From: Thiomonas arsenitoxydans
GTDB taxonomy: Bacteria > Pseudomonadota > Gammaproteobacteria > Burkholderiales > Burkholderiaceae_C
NCBI RefSeq assembly: GCF_000253115.1
Contig: NC_014145.1
Location: 744,001 to 808,000 of the forward strand
DNA length: 64,000 nucleotides
Direction of reading: 5' to 3'
The position numbers and the translations under genes are program-made. The stretch's first letter is position 1; the number at the start of each line of letters is the position of its first letter. The notes beneath the pieces are model-generated. The model ran no database searches and was not told the DNA's origin. It was given only the letters and a program-made list of their open reading frames with translations. Positions 56,723-64,000 of this stretch are shown here, piece after piece.

Positions 56723-58097
56723 TTCTCTGCTGTGGGCTCGCCGCGCTTGGCTGCCCGGAGGCTGGCAAGACAAGGTGCTGCTGCGCATCGGTGCGGATGG
56801 CCGGTGGGCCGAGATCGTTCCCGGCGTGCTCACGCCGCCGCAGGGCGCAGAACAACTGGGCACTTTGTTGCCTGGGCTGGTCGATGCGCACAGCCATGCC
56901 TTCCAGCGCGCCTTTGCCGGTCTGGCCGAACAGCGCACCAGTGCCGCCGATACCTTCTGGTCGTGGCGTGACCGCATGTACCGCGTGGCCCTGCGCATCA
57001 CCCCGGAGCAACTGCGCGCCATTGCCGCGCAGCTCTACATCGAACTGCTGCAGGGCGGCTACACGCAGGTGTGCGAGTTTCATTACCTGCAGCATGCGCC
57101 AGACGGCCAGCCCTACGCTGATCCGCTCGCCTTCAGTTGGGCCTTGGCCGACGCGGCGCGCGATGTGGGCATCGGCCTCACCCTGCTGCCCGTGCTGTAC
57201 GAACGCGCCGGCTTTCAGCAACCCGCGCTGCGCCCGGACCAGCGGCGCTTCGCCACCAACGCCGAAGGCGTGTGGCAGGCGGTGCAAACCATCCGGGGCC
57301 GACGCCAACCGGGGCTGGAAGCGGGCATCGCCATTCATTCCTTGCGCGCGGCGTCGCCCGCTTCCATTCAAGCACTGGTGCAAGGGGCAGACGGCTTCGA
57401 CGGCCCCATCCACATCCACGTTGCCGAGCAAACCGCCGAGGTGGACGACTGCCTCGCCGCAACCGGCCAGCGCCCCATCGCCTGGCTAGCAGCGCAGGGT
57501 TTGCTCGACGCGCGCTGGCAACTCGTCCACGCCACCCACACGGTGCCGCAAGAAATCGATGCCGTTGCCCGCAGCGGCGCGGGCATCGTGCTCTGCCCCA
57601 CTACCGAAGCCAACCTCGGCGACGGCCTGCCCGATCTGCCCGGCATTCTGGCGCAAGGCGTGCCCATCACCCTGGGGTCGGACAGCCAGATCACCCGCGA
57701 CTGGAGAGAGGAAGTGCGCTGGCTCGACTACGGCCAGCGACTCATCCAGCGTCAGCGCAACGCCGCGGCAGCGCCAGAAGCTGCGCAGCCGTCCACAGCG
57801 GCCCGGCTGTGGTCCAGCGTGCAGGCTGGCAGCGCCCACGCCGCCGGACAGCCCGCGTGGGGCTTGACGCCAGGCGCCCGCGCTGACGCTCTGGTGCTCA
57901 ACCCGCATGCCGCAGCAACCCTCGGCATGCCGCCTGGCCATCTGCTCGACGCCCTCGTGTTTTCCAGCCCCTCCGCAGCATGGAAGGCGGTCATGGTGGC
58001 CGGGCGCTGGGTCCTGCACGACGGCCAGCATCCACAAGCTGCCCAATGCGCGCAAGCTTTCGAGCGCACCATGCAAGCCCTCTGGGCAGAGGGCTGA
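56706..58097 (+). CDS. hutF: Formimidoylglutamate deiminase
   Basis: Fourth enzyme: N-formimidoylglutamate to N-formylglutamate and ammonia. A 463-residue amidohydrolase. Metal ligands: DAHSHAFQRAFAG near residue 63 and HIHVAEQTAEVDD near 240, with GSDSQITRDWREEVRW later. The presence of hutF and hutG shows the formylglutamate branch, not the formamide branch. I chose the ATG at 56706 (MNKPADSLLW) inside the hutG end. It is last in hutC-D-I-G-F. Confidence 0.96.
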   Translation: MNKPADSLLWARRAWLPGGWQDKVLLRIGADGRWAEIVPGVLTPPQGAEQLGTLLPGLVDAHSHAFQRAFAGLAEQRTSAADTFWSWRDRMYRVALRITPEQLRAIAAQLYIELLQGGYTQVCEFHYLQHAPDGQPYADPLAFSWALADAARDVGIGLTLLPVLYERAGFQQPALRPDQRRFATNAEGVWQAVQTIRGRRQPGLEAGIAIHSLRAASPASIQALVQGADGFDGPIHIHVAEQTAEVDDCLAATGQRPIAWLAAQGLLDARWQLVHATHTVPQEIDAVARSGAGIVLCPTTEANLGDGLPDLPGILAQGVPITLGSDSQITRDWREEVRWLDYGQRLIQRQRNAAAAPEAAQPSTAARLWSSVQAGSAHAAGQPAWGLTPGARADALVLNPHAAATLGMPPGHLLDALVFSSPSAAWKAVMVAGRWVLHDGQHPQAAQCAQAFERTMQALWAEG

Positions 58098-58147
58098 CAA
58101 GCGGCCTATCCTTGCGGGGAGAAGTCGCCGATTCACAAGGACATGCC

Positions 58148-59554
58148 ATGAACGCCCCCATTGCCCCGAAAATTCTCACCCGACCCACGCCGCCCGCCCT
58201 GATCGACGCGCTGACCGCGAGGTTCGGCGCGCAGCTTTCCACCGCGCAGGCGGTGCGCGAGCAGCATGGGCGCGATGAATCGCCGTTCGACGTACCGCCG
58301 CCGTCCGCCGTGGTGTTCTGCGAGAGTACGCAAGACGTGGCCGACGCGGTGAAACTGGCCGCCGCGCACGACGTGCCGGTCATCGCCTTTGGCGCCGGAT
58401 CGTCGCTCGAAGGCCAGTTGCTCGCGGTGCAGGGCGGCATCAGCCTCGATCTCACCCGCATGAACCGCATCCTCGACGTGGCCGCCGCCGACATGCTCGT
58501 TACCGTGCAGGCCGGGGTCACGCGGCTGCAGTTAAACGACGAACTACGCCACACCGGCCTGTTCTTCCCCATCGACCCCGGCGCCGACGCCACTCTCGGT
58601 GGCATGGCCGCCACCCGCGCTTCCGGCACCAACGCCGTGCGCTACGGCACCATGCGCGAAAACGTGCTGGCGCTCACCGTAGTGCTGGCCGACGGCCGCG
58701 TGGTGCGCACCGGCACCCAGGCGCGCAAGAGCAGCGCGGGCTACGACCTCACCCGTCTCATGGTGGGCAGCGAGGGCACGCTGGGCATCATCACCGAAGT
58801 CACCCTGCGCCTCTACCCGCAACCCGAGGCGGTGGCCGCGGCGGTGTGCTCCTTCCCCGACGTGGCGCACGCGGTGGACTGCACCATCGCCCTCATCCAG
58901 GCCGGCATCCCGATCGCTCGCGTGGAACTGATGGACCCCGGCGCGGTGCGCGCCGTCAACGCCCACGACCATCTCGGCCTGCCCGAGCAGCCCCTGCTGC
59001 TGATGGAATTCCACGGCTCGCCCGCCGGGGTGCGCGAGCAGGCCGAAACCGTGCAGGCCCTCGCTGCAGACTATGCCGGATCCGACTTTGCCTGGGCTGA
59101 TACGCCGGAAGAACGTACCAAGCTGTGGAAGGCGCGTCACCACGCCTACCTTTCCGCGCTGCAAATGAAACCCGGCTGCCGCTGCGTCACCACCGACACT
59201 TGCGTGCCCATTTCGCGCCTGGCCGAAAGCATCAACGACACCATCACCGAGGCCGACGCCGCCGGTCTGCCCTACTTTGTCGTCGGCCATGTGGGCGACG
59301 GCAACTACCACATCGGCTACCTCATCGACCCCGCCAAACCCGAAGAACGCGAACTGGCCGAACGCCTCAACGCCCAACTCGTGCGCCGCGCCCTCAAACT
59401 CGGCGGCACCTGCAGCGGCGAACACGGCATCGGTCTGCACAAGCAGGGCTTTCTGCGCGAGGAAGCCGGGGACGACGCGCTCGACGTGATGCGCGCCATC
59501 AAGCAGGCGCTCGATCCGAGGGGCATCCTCAATCCGGGGAAGATTTTTGCGTAA
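58148..59554 (+). CDS. FAD-linked D-lactate dehydrogenase / GlcD-like oxidase
   Basis: A 468-residue single-subunit flavoprotein of the GlcD/LDHD family. FAD-binding region: VIAFGAGSSLEGQLL near residue 80 and PGADATLGGMAATRASGTNAV near 140. Metal and substrate histidines lie in GHVGDGNYHIGY near 375 and CSGEHGIGLHKQG near 420. No iron-sulfur partner gene is adjacent, unlike the glcDEF set, so it is more like the cytochrome-linked D-lactate dehydrogenase. It follows hutF by 50 bases on the same strand but is probably not part of the hut pathway. It is only distantly similar to GlcD at 22826. Confidence 0.9.
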   Translation: MNAPIAPKILTRPTPPALIDALTARFGAQLSTAQAVREQHGRDESPFDVPPPSAVVFCESTQDVADAVKLAAAHDVPVIAFGAGSSLEGQLLAVQGGISLDLTRMNRILDVAAADMLVTVQAGVTRLQLNDELRHTGLFFPIDPGADATLGGMAATRASGTNAVRYGTMRENVLALTVVLADGRVVRTGTQARKSSAGYDLTRLMVGSEGTLGIITEVTLRLYPQPEAVAAAVCSFPDVAHAVDCTIALIQAGIPIARVELMDPGAVRAVNAHDHLGLPEQPLLLMEFHGSPAGVREQAETVQALAADYAGSDFAWADTPEERTKLWKARHHAYLSALQMKPGCRCVTTDTCVPISRLAESINDTITEADAAGLPYFVVGHVGDGNYHIGYLIDPAKPEERELAERLNAQLVRRALKLGGTCSGEHGIGLHKQGFLREEAGDDALDVMRAIKQALDPRGILNPGKIFA

Positions 59555-59573
59555 AAGCGGGACCAGTGAGGCC

Positions 59574-59981
59574 ATGTTCACCTACCTCATGCTCGGCAGC
59601 AACGATCTGGTTCGCGCGGCCGCGTTTTACGACCCGGTGCTTGCCGCGCTTGGGCACGCGCGCTGCGTGACCGAAGACGACGATCCCGCCCATGAAATCG
59701 GCTGGGGCCGCTACGCCGACGAGGGGCGGGTGGAACTGGCGCTGTGGCTATGCAAGCCCTTCGACGGTCAGCCCGCCACAGTGGGGAATGGATCCATGAT
59801 CGCGCTGGCCGCCCGCAGCCGGGCGCAGGTCGATGCCTTTCATGCCGCCGCAATGGCGCATGGCGGTCGCAGCGAGGGCGCGCCGGGTCTGCGCCCGCAC
59901 TACGGCCCGGATTTCTACGCCGCTTACGTGCGCGACCCCGATGGCAACAAACTTGCCGCCGTCTGTCGTGCAGCGGCGTAG
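59574..59981 (+). CDS. VOC family (glyoxalase-like) protein
   Basis: A 135-residue protein of the vicinal oxygen chelate fold. It begins MFTYLMLGSNDLVRAAAFYDPVLAALG, the typical first module, and ends with YVRDPDGNKLAAVC, the typical second module. Members include lyases and bleomycin-type binding proteins; substrate is unknown. It follows the dehydrogenase gene by 19 bases, so they could share a message. Confidence 0.88.
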   Translation: MFTYLMLGSNDLVRAAAFYDPVLAALGHARCVTEDDDPAHEIGWGRYADEGRVELALWLCKPFDGQPATVGNGSMIALAARSRAQVDAFHAAAMAHGGRSEGAPGLRPHYGPDFYAAYVRDPDGNKLAAVCRAAA

Positions 59982-59989
59982 GGGTGCAA

Positions 59990-60556
59990 TCACCCAGCGG
60001 GCGTTGGCTCCAGCCCGCTGAACACTTCCGTCAGGGGGATGCGCAGTTGCACGCTGGCGAGTTCCATCTCCGCCAGCCCGGTGAAATCGTGCAGCTCGAA
60101 CAAGCCGCGCTCGTTGCGCCGGAACACCTCCACGCTGCGGCTGTCGGGGTCGATCAGCACATATTCGCGCAACTCGGCGATGCGTCGGTACATGGCAAAC
60201 TTCAGGCTGCGCTCAATGCCCTGCGTGCTGTCAGACAACACCTCGACGATCAGCACCGAATGACGAAACACCATCTCGGTGCGCAGGTCGTCGGCATGGC
60301 AGGTGACGAACACATCCGGGTAAAACACCGCCTCATCGGCCACCTGCACCTTCAGGCTTTCGGTGAACACCTCGCAGGGGCCGCCTCGGAGCGCAGATTT
60401 GAGGGCTGCAAACAGGTTGCCCGACACCATGCCATGCACCCGGCGCACCCCCACCATGGCGAAGGCTTCGCCGCGATAAAACTCGTGCCGCTCGGGCTGC
60501 GCGTTTTCCCAGACGAGGTAATCGCCCAAATTCAGTTTGTGTTGTGCCAAGGCCAT
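59990..60556 (-). CDS. Uma2 family (DUF820) predicted nuclease
   Basis: A 188-residue protein of the PD-(D/E)XK-like Uma2 family. Blocks are ERHEFYRGEAFAMVGV at residue 21, YPDVFVTCHADD with the active Asp near 98 and IVEVLSDSTQGIERSLKFAMYRR with the Glu and Lys of the active site near 120. The function is unknown; many copies occur in cyanobacteria and some betaproteobacteria. It converges on the VOC gene and has no clear operon partner. Confidence 0.9.
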   Translation of the reverse strand: MALAQHKLNLGDYLVWENAQPERHEFYRGEAFAMVGVRRVHGMVSGNLFAALKSALRGGPCEVFTESLKVQVADEAVFYPDVFVTCHADDLRTEMVFRHSVLIVEVLSDSTQGIERSLKFAMYRRIAELREYVLIDPDSRSVEVFRRNERGLFELHDFTGLAEMELASVQLRIPLTEVFSGLEPTPAG

Positions 60557-60652
60557 GTGGTCATCCTAGTCGTGTCCAAGCGGCGAAAGTGCAGTGTATT
60601 CTCGCCGTATTGGCTAGGTTGCGGTGTCTACATGGCGCCAGCCCCTGCCTGC

Positions 60653-62311
60653 CTACTGCGCATACAGATTGAAGAAAGTGCGCGCCGCCACGGTGCAGAA
60701 CGGGCGCTCGTCGGTGTGGTAGCTCTCCATCGCGTAGGCAGCGGCCTGCTGCGCCGTGTAGCCCTGCGCTTCAGCCGCTTGCACCACACCTTGTTGATAC
60801 GCGATGAAACCACCTTGCACCGTGCTCGCCACGGTCTGCATGATCTGTTGCTGTACTGTGTTCAGGCCGTAGCTGGTCAGGCCGTTGCTGTAGGTGCCGG
60901 GGCTGCCCTGGTTGTCGAGGTCGAGGGTGGCAAAGCGCAGGCCGGGGTTGGTGGTCTGGGCCTTGTTCATCAGGGTGGCGGTCATGGCGGCGGCGTCCTG
61001 GTTCCAAAACACCTCGGGGTCCTGGTCGCCACCGCACATCAGCAGCGGCATGCTCGGGGTGTAGCCGCGCAGATCGTTGGCCAGGAGAATTTGCCGCAGG
61101 GGATCTTGCGGGTTGCTCGCAGGCGTTGGCGCAGTGGTGGTGAAATTGGGTGCGGAGCCATCAACGGGCGCGGCGCCGTCGGGGTGGGCGAGCACGTCGG
61201 CCACATATTGCGCGCGGTAGGCGGTGCTGATGAGGTAGTTGGTCGGATCGAAGCCCAGCGGGCCGAGCGGCCAGCCTTCGCTCAGGCTATCCAGCGCAGC
61301 GTTGCCGGTGGGCGGAGATTGAAAGATGGCGGTGTACGGAATCTTTCCGGCCTGCACCAGTTGGCCAAAGCCCGCAAAGCCCACGGGGCCGGGGAACAGG
61401 GTCGGCGCGTCCGCATAAAGCGGGTTGAACATGGCGGCAAGATCGATTTGCGGCGACCCCGCGGGCAGATGGGCGTAAGAGTTGGCGACCAGCGGCAGGT
61501 AGGCGGTGCCGCCAACGTTGGGATGTCCGAGCATGATTTCATCGCTGATGGCGAGCATGCCGTAAGGCCCGGACATCGGCGCGCCCGCCGTGGCCGGGCG
61601 GCCCTGGGCATCGAGCTTGGCCAGTGTGGCCATCGACACAAAGCCGCCTTGCGAATAGCCGGTGACGAACAGCTTGCCGTTGTCGCTCACGGGCAGGTTC
61701 AGTTGCATCAATGCTTGCCGCGCGGCCGTGAGGCTGTCGATCATGTCCTGCGACTGCTGCTGTTTATTGAGATAAGGCGCGTAGGGCAGGGGCGAGGTGT
61801 CGTAACCGGCGTAGTTGGGTGCAACGACGATGTCGCCCTGCGCGGCGAAGATCATGGCCACGCGTGAGGCGGTGCCGAAGGCGGGGTTGCTCGGGTCGCC
61901 GAGAGCGGCCAGGTCACGGTTCTTGCTCAGCGCGGTGCCGTGGGCGTAGAGCACGATGGGCTTTGCGCCCTGACATTGCGCGGTGCTGCCGGAGGGAATC
62001 ATCAGCGCGCCGGTGGCGGTGGTGGGTTCGTTCTCGCCGCCTACGGTGGCGTAGGTGTACTTGTAGACTGTCACGCCGCAAACCGGGGCGCCGATGAGCT
62101 GCTGCACCCCGCTGGGGTAGCGGCCCATCCAGTGGCTCGACGTGGCAATGGTGTTGGTCGAGATCGCCGCGGTGGGCGTGGCGCTGGCTGAAACCAGGGT
62201 GTCAGCCGAGCCGGTGGTGGGGGTGGGCGTGCCGCCACCGCCACCGCAGGCCGCGAGCAGCAGGGCGCTGGAACTGACGGCCAGGGCCGTCTTCAGCGAG
62301 AAGGTGTGCAT
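60653..62311 (-). CDS. Alpha/beta hydrolase (secreted lipase-like) lipoprotein
   Basis: A 552-residue predicted lipoprotein. The lipobox is LLAAC followed by a Gly-rich linker (about residues 17-30). The hydrolase core shows VLYAHGTALSKNRD with the oxyanion histidine-glycine near 120 and the nucleophile elbow GYSQGG near 218. The C-terminal MPLLMCGGDQDPEV and SYHTDERPFC segments likely hold the acid and histidine. The substrate may be a lipid or polyester. A TetR-type palindrome lies 53-64 bases before the start. Confidence 0.85.
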   Translation of the reverse strand: MHTFSLKTALAVSSSALLLAACGGGGGTPTPTTGSADTLVSASATPTAAISTNTIATSSHWMGRYPSGVQQLIGAPVCGVTVYKYTYATVGGENEPTTATGALMIPSGSTAQCQGAKPIVLYAHGTALSKNRDLAALGDPSNPAFGTASRVAMIFAAQGDIVVAPNYAGYDTSPLPYAPYLNKQQQSQDMIDSLTAARQALMQLNLPVSDNGKLFVTGYSQGGFVSMATLAKLDAQGRPATAGAPMSGPYGMLAISDEIMLGHPNVGGTAYLPLVANSYAHLPAGSPQIDLAAMFNPLYADAPTLFPGPVGFAGFGQLVQAGKIPYTAIFQSPPTGNAALDSLSEGWPLGPLGFDPTNYLISTAYRAQYVADVLAHPDGAAPVDGSAPNFTTTAPTPASNPQDPLRQILLANDLRGYTPSMPLLMCGGDQDPEVFWNQDAAAMTATLMNKAQTTNPGLRFATLDLDNQGSPGTYSNGLTSYGLNTVQQQIMQTVASTVQGGFIAYQQGVVQAAEAQGYTAQQAAAYAMESYHTDERPFCTVAARTFFNLYAQ

Positions 62312-62363
62312 GGGTTGTCTCCGTCGTCTGGCCGTGTCGCGGCCTTAGATTTATCTGGAAATC

Positions 62364-62375
62364 GAACGCTCGTTC
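62364..62375. promoter_or_regulatory. Possible TetR-type operator upstream of the lipase-like gene
   Basis: GAACG-CT-CGTTC is a perfect 5-bp dyad with a two-base centre, followed by a T-rich stretch. Such AACGNNCGTT dyads are typical of TetR-family repressors. No tetR gene is nearby. Confidence 0.35.
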
Positions 62376-62546
62376 TTTTTTGATAATTCTCCGCTTCTCC
62401 AGAGCACGTCAACGGTATTTACAAAGCGTTTCAGAAGCGGTGGGGCAGCCCGGGCAGCGGACCCTTTGGCTCTGACAATTCACAAGCCCGAGCGGCCATG
62501 CCGGGCCTATGCTTCACACTTGTCGTATTCGCAGAGCCCCTTCATC

Positions 62547-63683
62547 ATGTCTGACCATTTTGTTGTACTCGGCGCGGGCTTTGCCGCCCTCACCGCGGCG
62601 CGCACCTTGCGCTCCAAGGCGCCGCAGGCGCGTATCACTCTGGTGGCGCACAAGGCCGAGTTCGTCTATCTGCCCAGCCTGATCTGGGTGCCCACGGGGG
62701 TGCGCAAGAGCAGCGATCTGGTCATCGACCTGGCGCCGTTTTTGCACAAGCACCGCATCGACTTTCTCGCCGCCGAAGTGACCGGGCTGCAAGACGGCGG
62801 GCGCACGGTGCTGACGACCGGCGGGCCGGTGGAGAACGACGGCCTGATCATCGCCACGGGCGGGCGCTTCATCAAAAAGCTGCCGGGCATTGAGCACGCC
62901 ATCGCGCTGTGCGAGGGCGTGGCGGCGGCGGAAAAAATCCGCGAGCGGCTGCTGGCGATGGACAGCGGGCGCATCGCCTGCGGCTTTGGCGGCAACCCGC
63001 AGGAGCCCACGGCGGCGCGCGGCGGGCCGATGTTCGAGCTGCTGTTCGGCATCGACACCTGGCTGCGCCGCCAGCGCAAACGCGACAAGGTGGAACTGGT
63101 GTTTTTCAACGCCTCGGACAAACCCGGCCAACGCCTGGGCGAGCGCGCCGTGACCAATCTGCTGTCGCACATGGCCAAGCGCCGCATCGACACCCATCTG
63201 GGCCACAAGCCGCTGCGCATGTCGCCCGAAGGGGTGGAGACCGAGGGCGGCCTGGTCAAGGCCGATCTCATTCTGTTCATGCCCGGCATGACAGGGCCGA
63301 GCTGGACGCACAACTCCGAGCTGCCGCGCTCGCCCGGCGGCTTCATTCAGGCGGACGCGCATTGCGCCGTGCCCGGTTTCGAGCGGGTGTTCGTCGCCGG
63401 AGATGCCGGCAGCTATCCCGGCCCAGACTGGCTGCCCAAGCAGGCGCACATGGCGGACCTGCAGGCCAAGGCCGCTGCCGAGAATCTGCTGCTGGTGATG
63501 CAAGGCCAGCCTGCGCAGCATGTGCCCAAGGCCGAGTTGGTGTGCATCGTCGATACCGTGGACAGCGGCATTTTGGTGTTCCGTGACGAGAACAAAACCA
63601 TCGTCCTGCCACCCTCTCGCGCTTTCACCTGGGCCAAGCGCTGGTTCGAGGGCAAATACCTCAAGGACTACCGCTCGGCCTAA
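62547..63683 (+). CDS. Sulfide:quinone reductase-like flavoprotein
   Basis: A 378-residue protein of the SQR/flavocytochrome c/NDH-2 family. The FAD-binding motif is VVLGAGFAALTAARTL at residue 5. The second nucleotide region ends VFVAGDAGSYPG near 295, with KQAHMADLQAKAAAENLL after it, as in SQR. Four cysteines are visible (ALCEG, IACGF, AHCAV, LVCIV), but they are not arranged like the classical redox disulfide of the best-known SQRs, so the substrate is uncertain. A membrane-facing C-terminal helix (FTWAKRWFEGKYL) fits quinone binding. I chose the ATG at 62547; an upstream in-frame start at 62466 adds unrelated residues. Confidence 0.85.
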   Translation: MSDHFVVLGAGFAALTAARTLRSKAPQARITLVAHKAEFVYLPSLIWVPTGVRKSSDLVIDLAPFLHKHRIDFLAAEVTGLQDGGRTVLTTGGPVENDGLIIATGGRFIKKLPGIEHAIALCEGVAAAEKIRERLLAMDSGRIACGFGGNPQEPTAARGGPMFELLFGIDTWLRRQRKRDKVELVFFNASDKPGQRLGERAVTNLLSHMAKRRIDTHLGHKPLRMSPEGVETEGGLVKADLILFMPGMTGPSWTHNSELPRSPGGFIQADAHCAVPGFERVFVAGDAGSYPGPDWLPKQAHMADLQAKAAAENLLLVMQGQPAQHVPKAELVCIVDTVDSGILVFRDENKTIVLPPSRAFTWAKRWFEGKYLKDYRSA

Positions 63684-63701
63684 TTCAGCGCAAACGACCT
63701 C

Positions 63702-63809
63702 ACCCCACCCCAACCCTCCCCACGGGGTGGGAGGGAGTTAGAAACGTCTCTCCCACCGCGTCTGGGATGGTTTGCTCCTCCCCCACTGGTGGGGGAGGTT
63801 GGGAGGGGG
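63702..63809. repeat. G/C-rich double-palindrome element, copy B (intergenic)
   Basis: Same order as copy A: CCCCACCCCAACCCTCCCC, then GGTGGGAGGGAG, then a variable stretch, TTTGCTCCTCCCCCAC, and GTGGGGGAGGTTGGGAGGGGG. Here the variable stretch is about 35 bases longer than in copy A. It fills most of the gap after the SQR-like gene. Confidence 0.8.
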
Positions 63810-63828
63810 TGCGGGTTTGCGCCGACTC

Positions 63829-63856
63829 AGTTGGCGCCAAGCCAACAGCGCCAACT
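63829..63856. terminator. Hairpin at the end of the last gene (between convergent genes)
   Basis: AGTTGGCGC and GCGCCAACT form a perfect 9-bp stem with a 10-base loop, touching the stop codon of the partial minus-strand gene. No T-run follows, so it may be a weak two-way terminator. Confidence 0.4.
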
Positions 63857-64000
63857 CACTGCGTCTTCTGGTCGATCAGCACATTGCCCAGTGCATCCTT
63901 GAGCTGCACTTCATCCACCCGCAGCAGCAACCCTTGCGTCTTGGCGTCGCCGCCGAGCACGGTGGCGAAAATGGCCATGTGAAAGTGCTGATAGTTGGCG
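63856..64000 (-). CDS. C-terminal end of an unidentified gene (5' end beyond the window)
   Basis: The minus frame is open from the window edge to a TGA at 63858-63856, giving 47 residues that include QHFHMAIFATVLGGD and end VLIDQKTQ. The mix of residues looks like a real folded protein rather than a shadow of another frame. The family cannot be named from this piece. Confidence 0.6.
   Translation of the reverse strand, partial: ANYQHFHMAIFATVLGGDAKTQGLLLRVDEVQLKDALGNVLIDQKTQ

Overview
The window is about 64 kb of GC-rich, densely packed DNA with almost no intergenic space. It looks like chromosome from a betaproteobacterium of the order Burkholderiales. Gene content (a CbbR-type regulator beside a DabA/DabB inorganic-carbon pump, glycolate oxidase, a sulfide:quinone reductase-like flavoprotein, a haem-porin fusion protein) suggests a facultative chemolithoautotroph, plausibly Thiomonas-like. 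The genus is inference. No rRNA, tRNA, CRISPR array, phage or transposase gene was seen.

Layout. 1-3003: tripartite TRAP carboxylate transporter dctPQM (dctP cut by the window start). 3017-5368: a small unknown protein, a Cyc2-like cytochrome-porin fusion with an FNR/Anr-type box upstream, and an acyl-CoA-binding protein. 5551-8542: SbmA/YddA-type ABC exporter, a frameshifted hemerythrin-like gene and a YXWGXW-type lipoprotein. 8588-14545: radA-alr facing lplT-mscS-tlpA. 14572-17931: a very large GAF-PAS-GGDEF-globin-GAF-EAL sensor. 18129-24319: an EamA exporter, an orphan periplasmic binding protein and the glcDEF glycolate oxidase genes. 24527-29385: alkylation repair (Ada/AlkA fusion plus Ogt), a second EamA exporter, a secreted unknown protein and a Y-family DNA polymerase behind a near-perfect LexA box. 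29393-35366: cbbR facing dabB-dabA and a histidine phosphatase. 35409-38408: monooxygenase-like protein, SDR and a Kef-type antiporter. 38457-47627: MdtABC-type RND efflux operon with its own outer-membrane channel. 47750-58097: cobalamin adenosyltransferase and the complete five-step hut histidine degradation region (hutU-hutH-permease facing hutC-hutD-hutI-hutG-hutF) with two HutC operators in the divergent promoter. 58148-64000: D-lactate/glycolate dehydrogenase-like flavoprotein, VOC protein, Uma2 nuclease, lipase-like lipoprotein, SQR-like flavoprotein and the 3' end of one more gene.

How the genes work together. DabAB would accumulate bicarbonate for CO2 fixation under CbbR control. GlcDEF would recycle the glycolate made by Rubisco oxygenation. 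The hut genes convert histidine to glutamate, ammonia and formate, giving a heterotrophic option alongside TRAP uptake of organic acids.

The least ordinary features are a family of G/C-rich double-palindrome elements. Copies sit in frame inside radA and at the 5' end of the mdtB-like gene, and one copy lies in an intergenic region. Other unusual items are the Cyc2-like protein with its FNR-type box, the globin domain lodged between GGDEF and EAL, and the histidine phosphatase attached to the dab operon.
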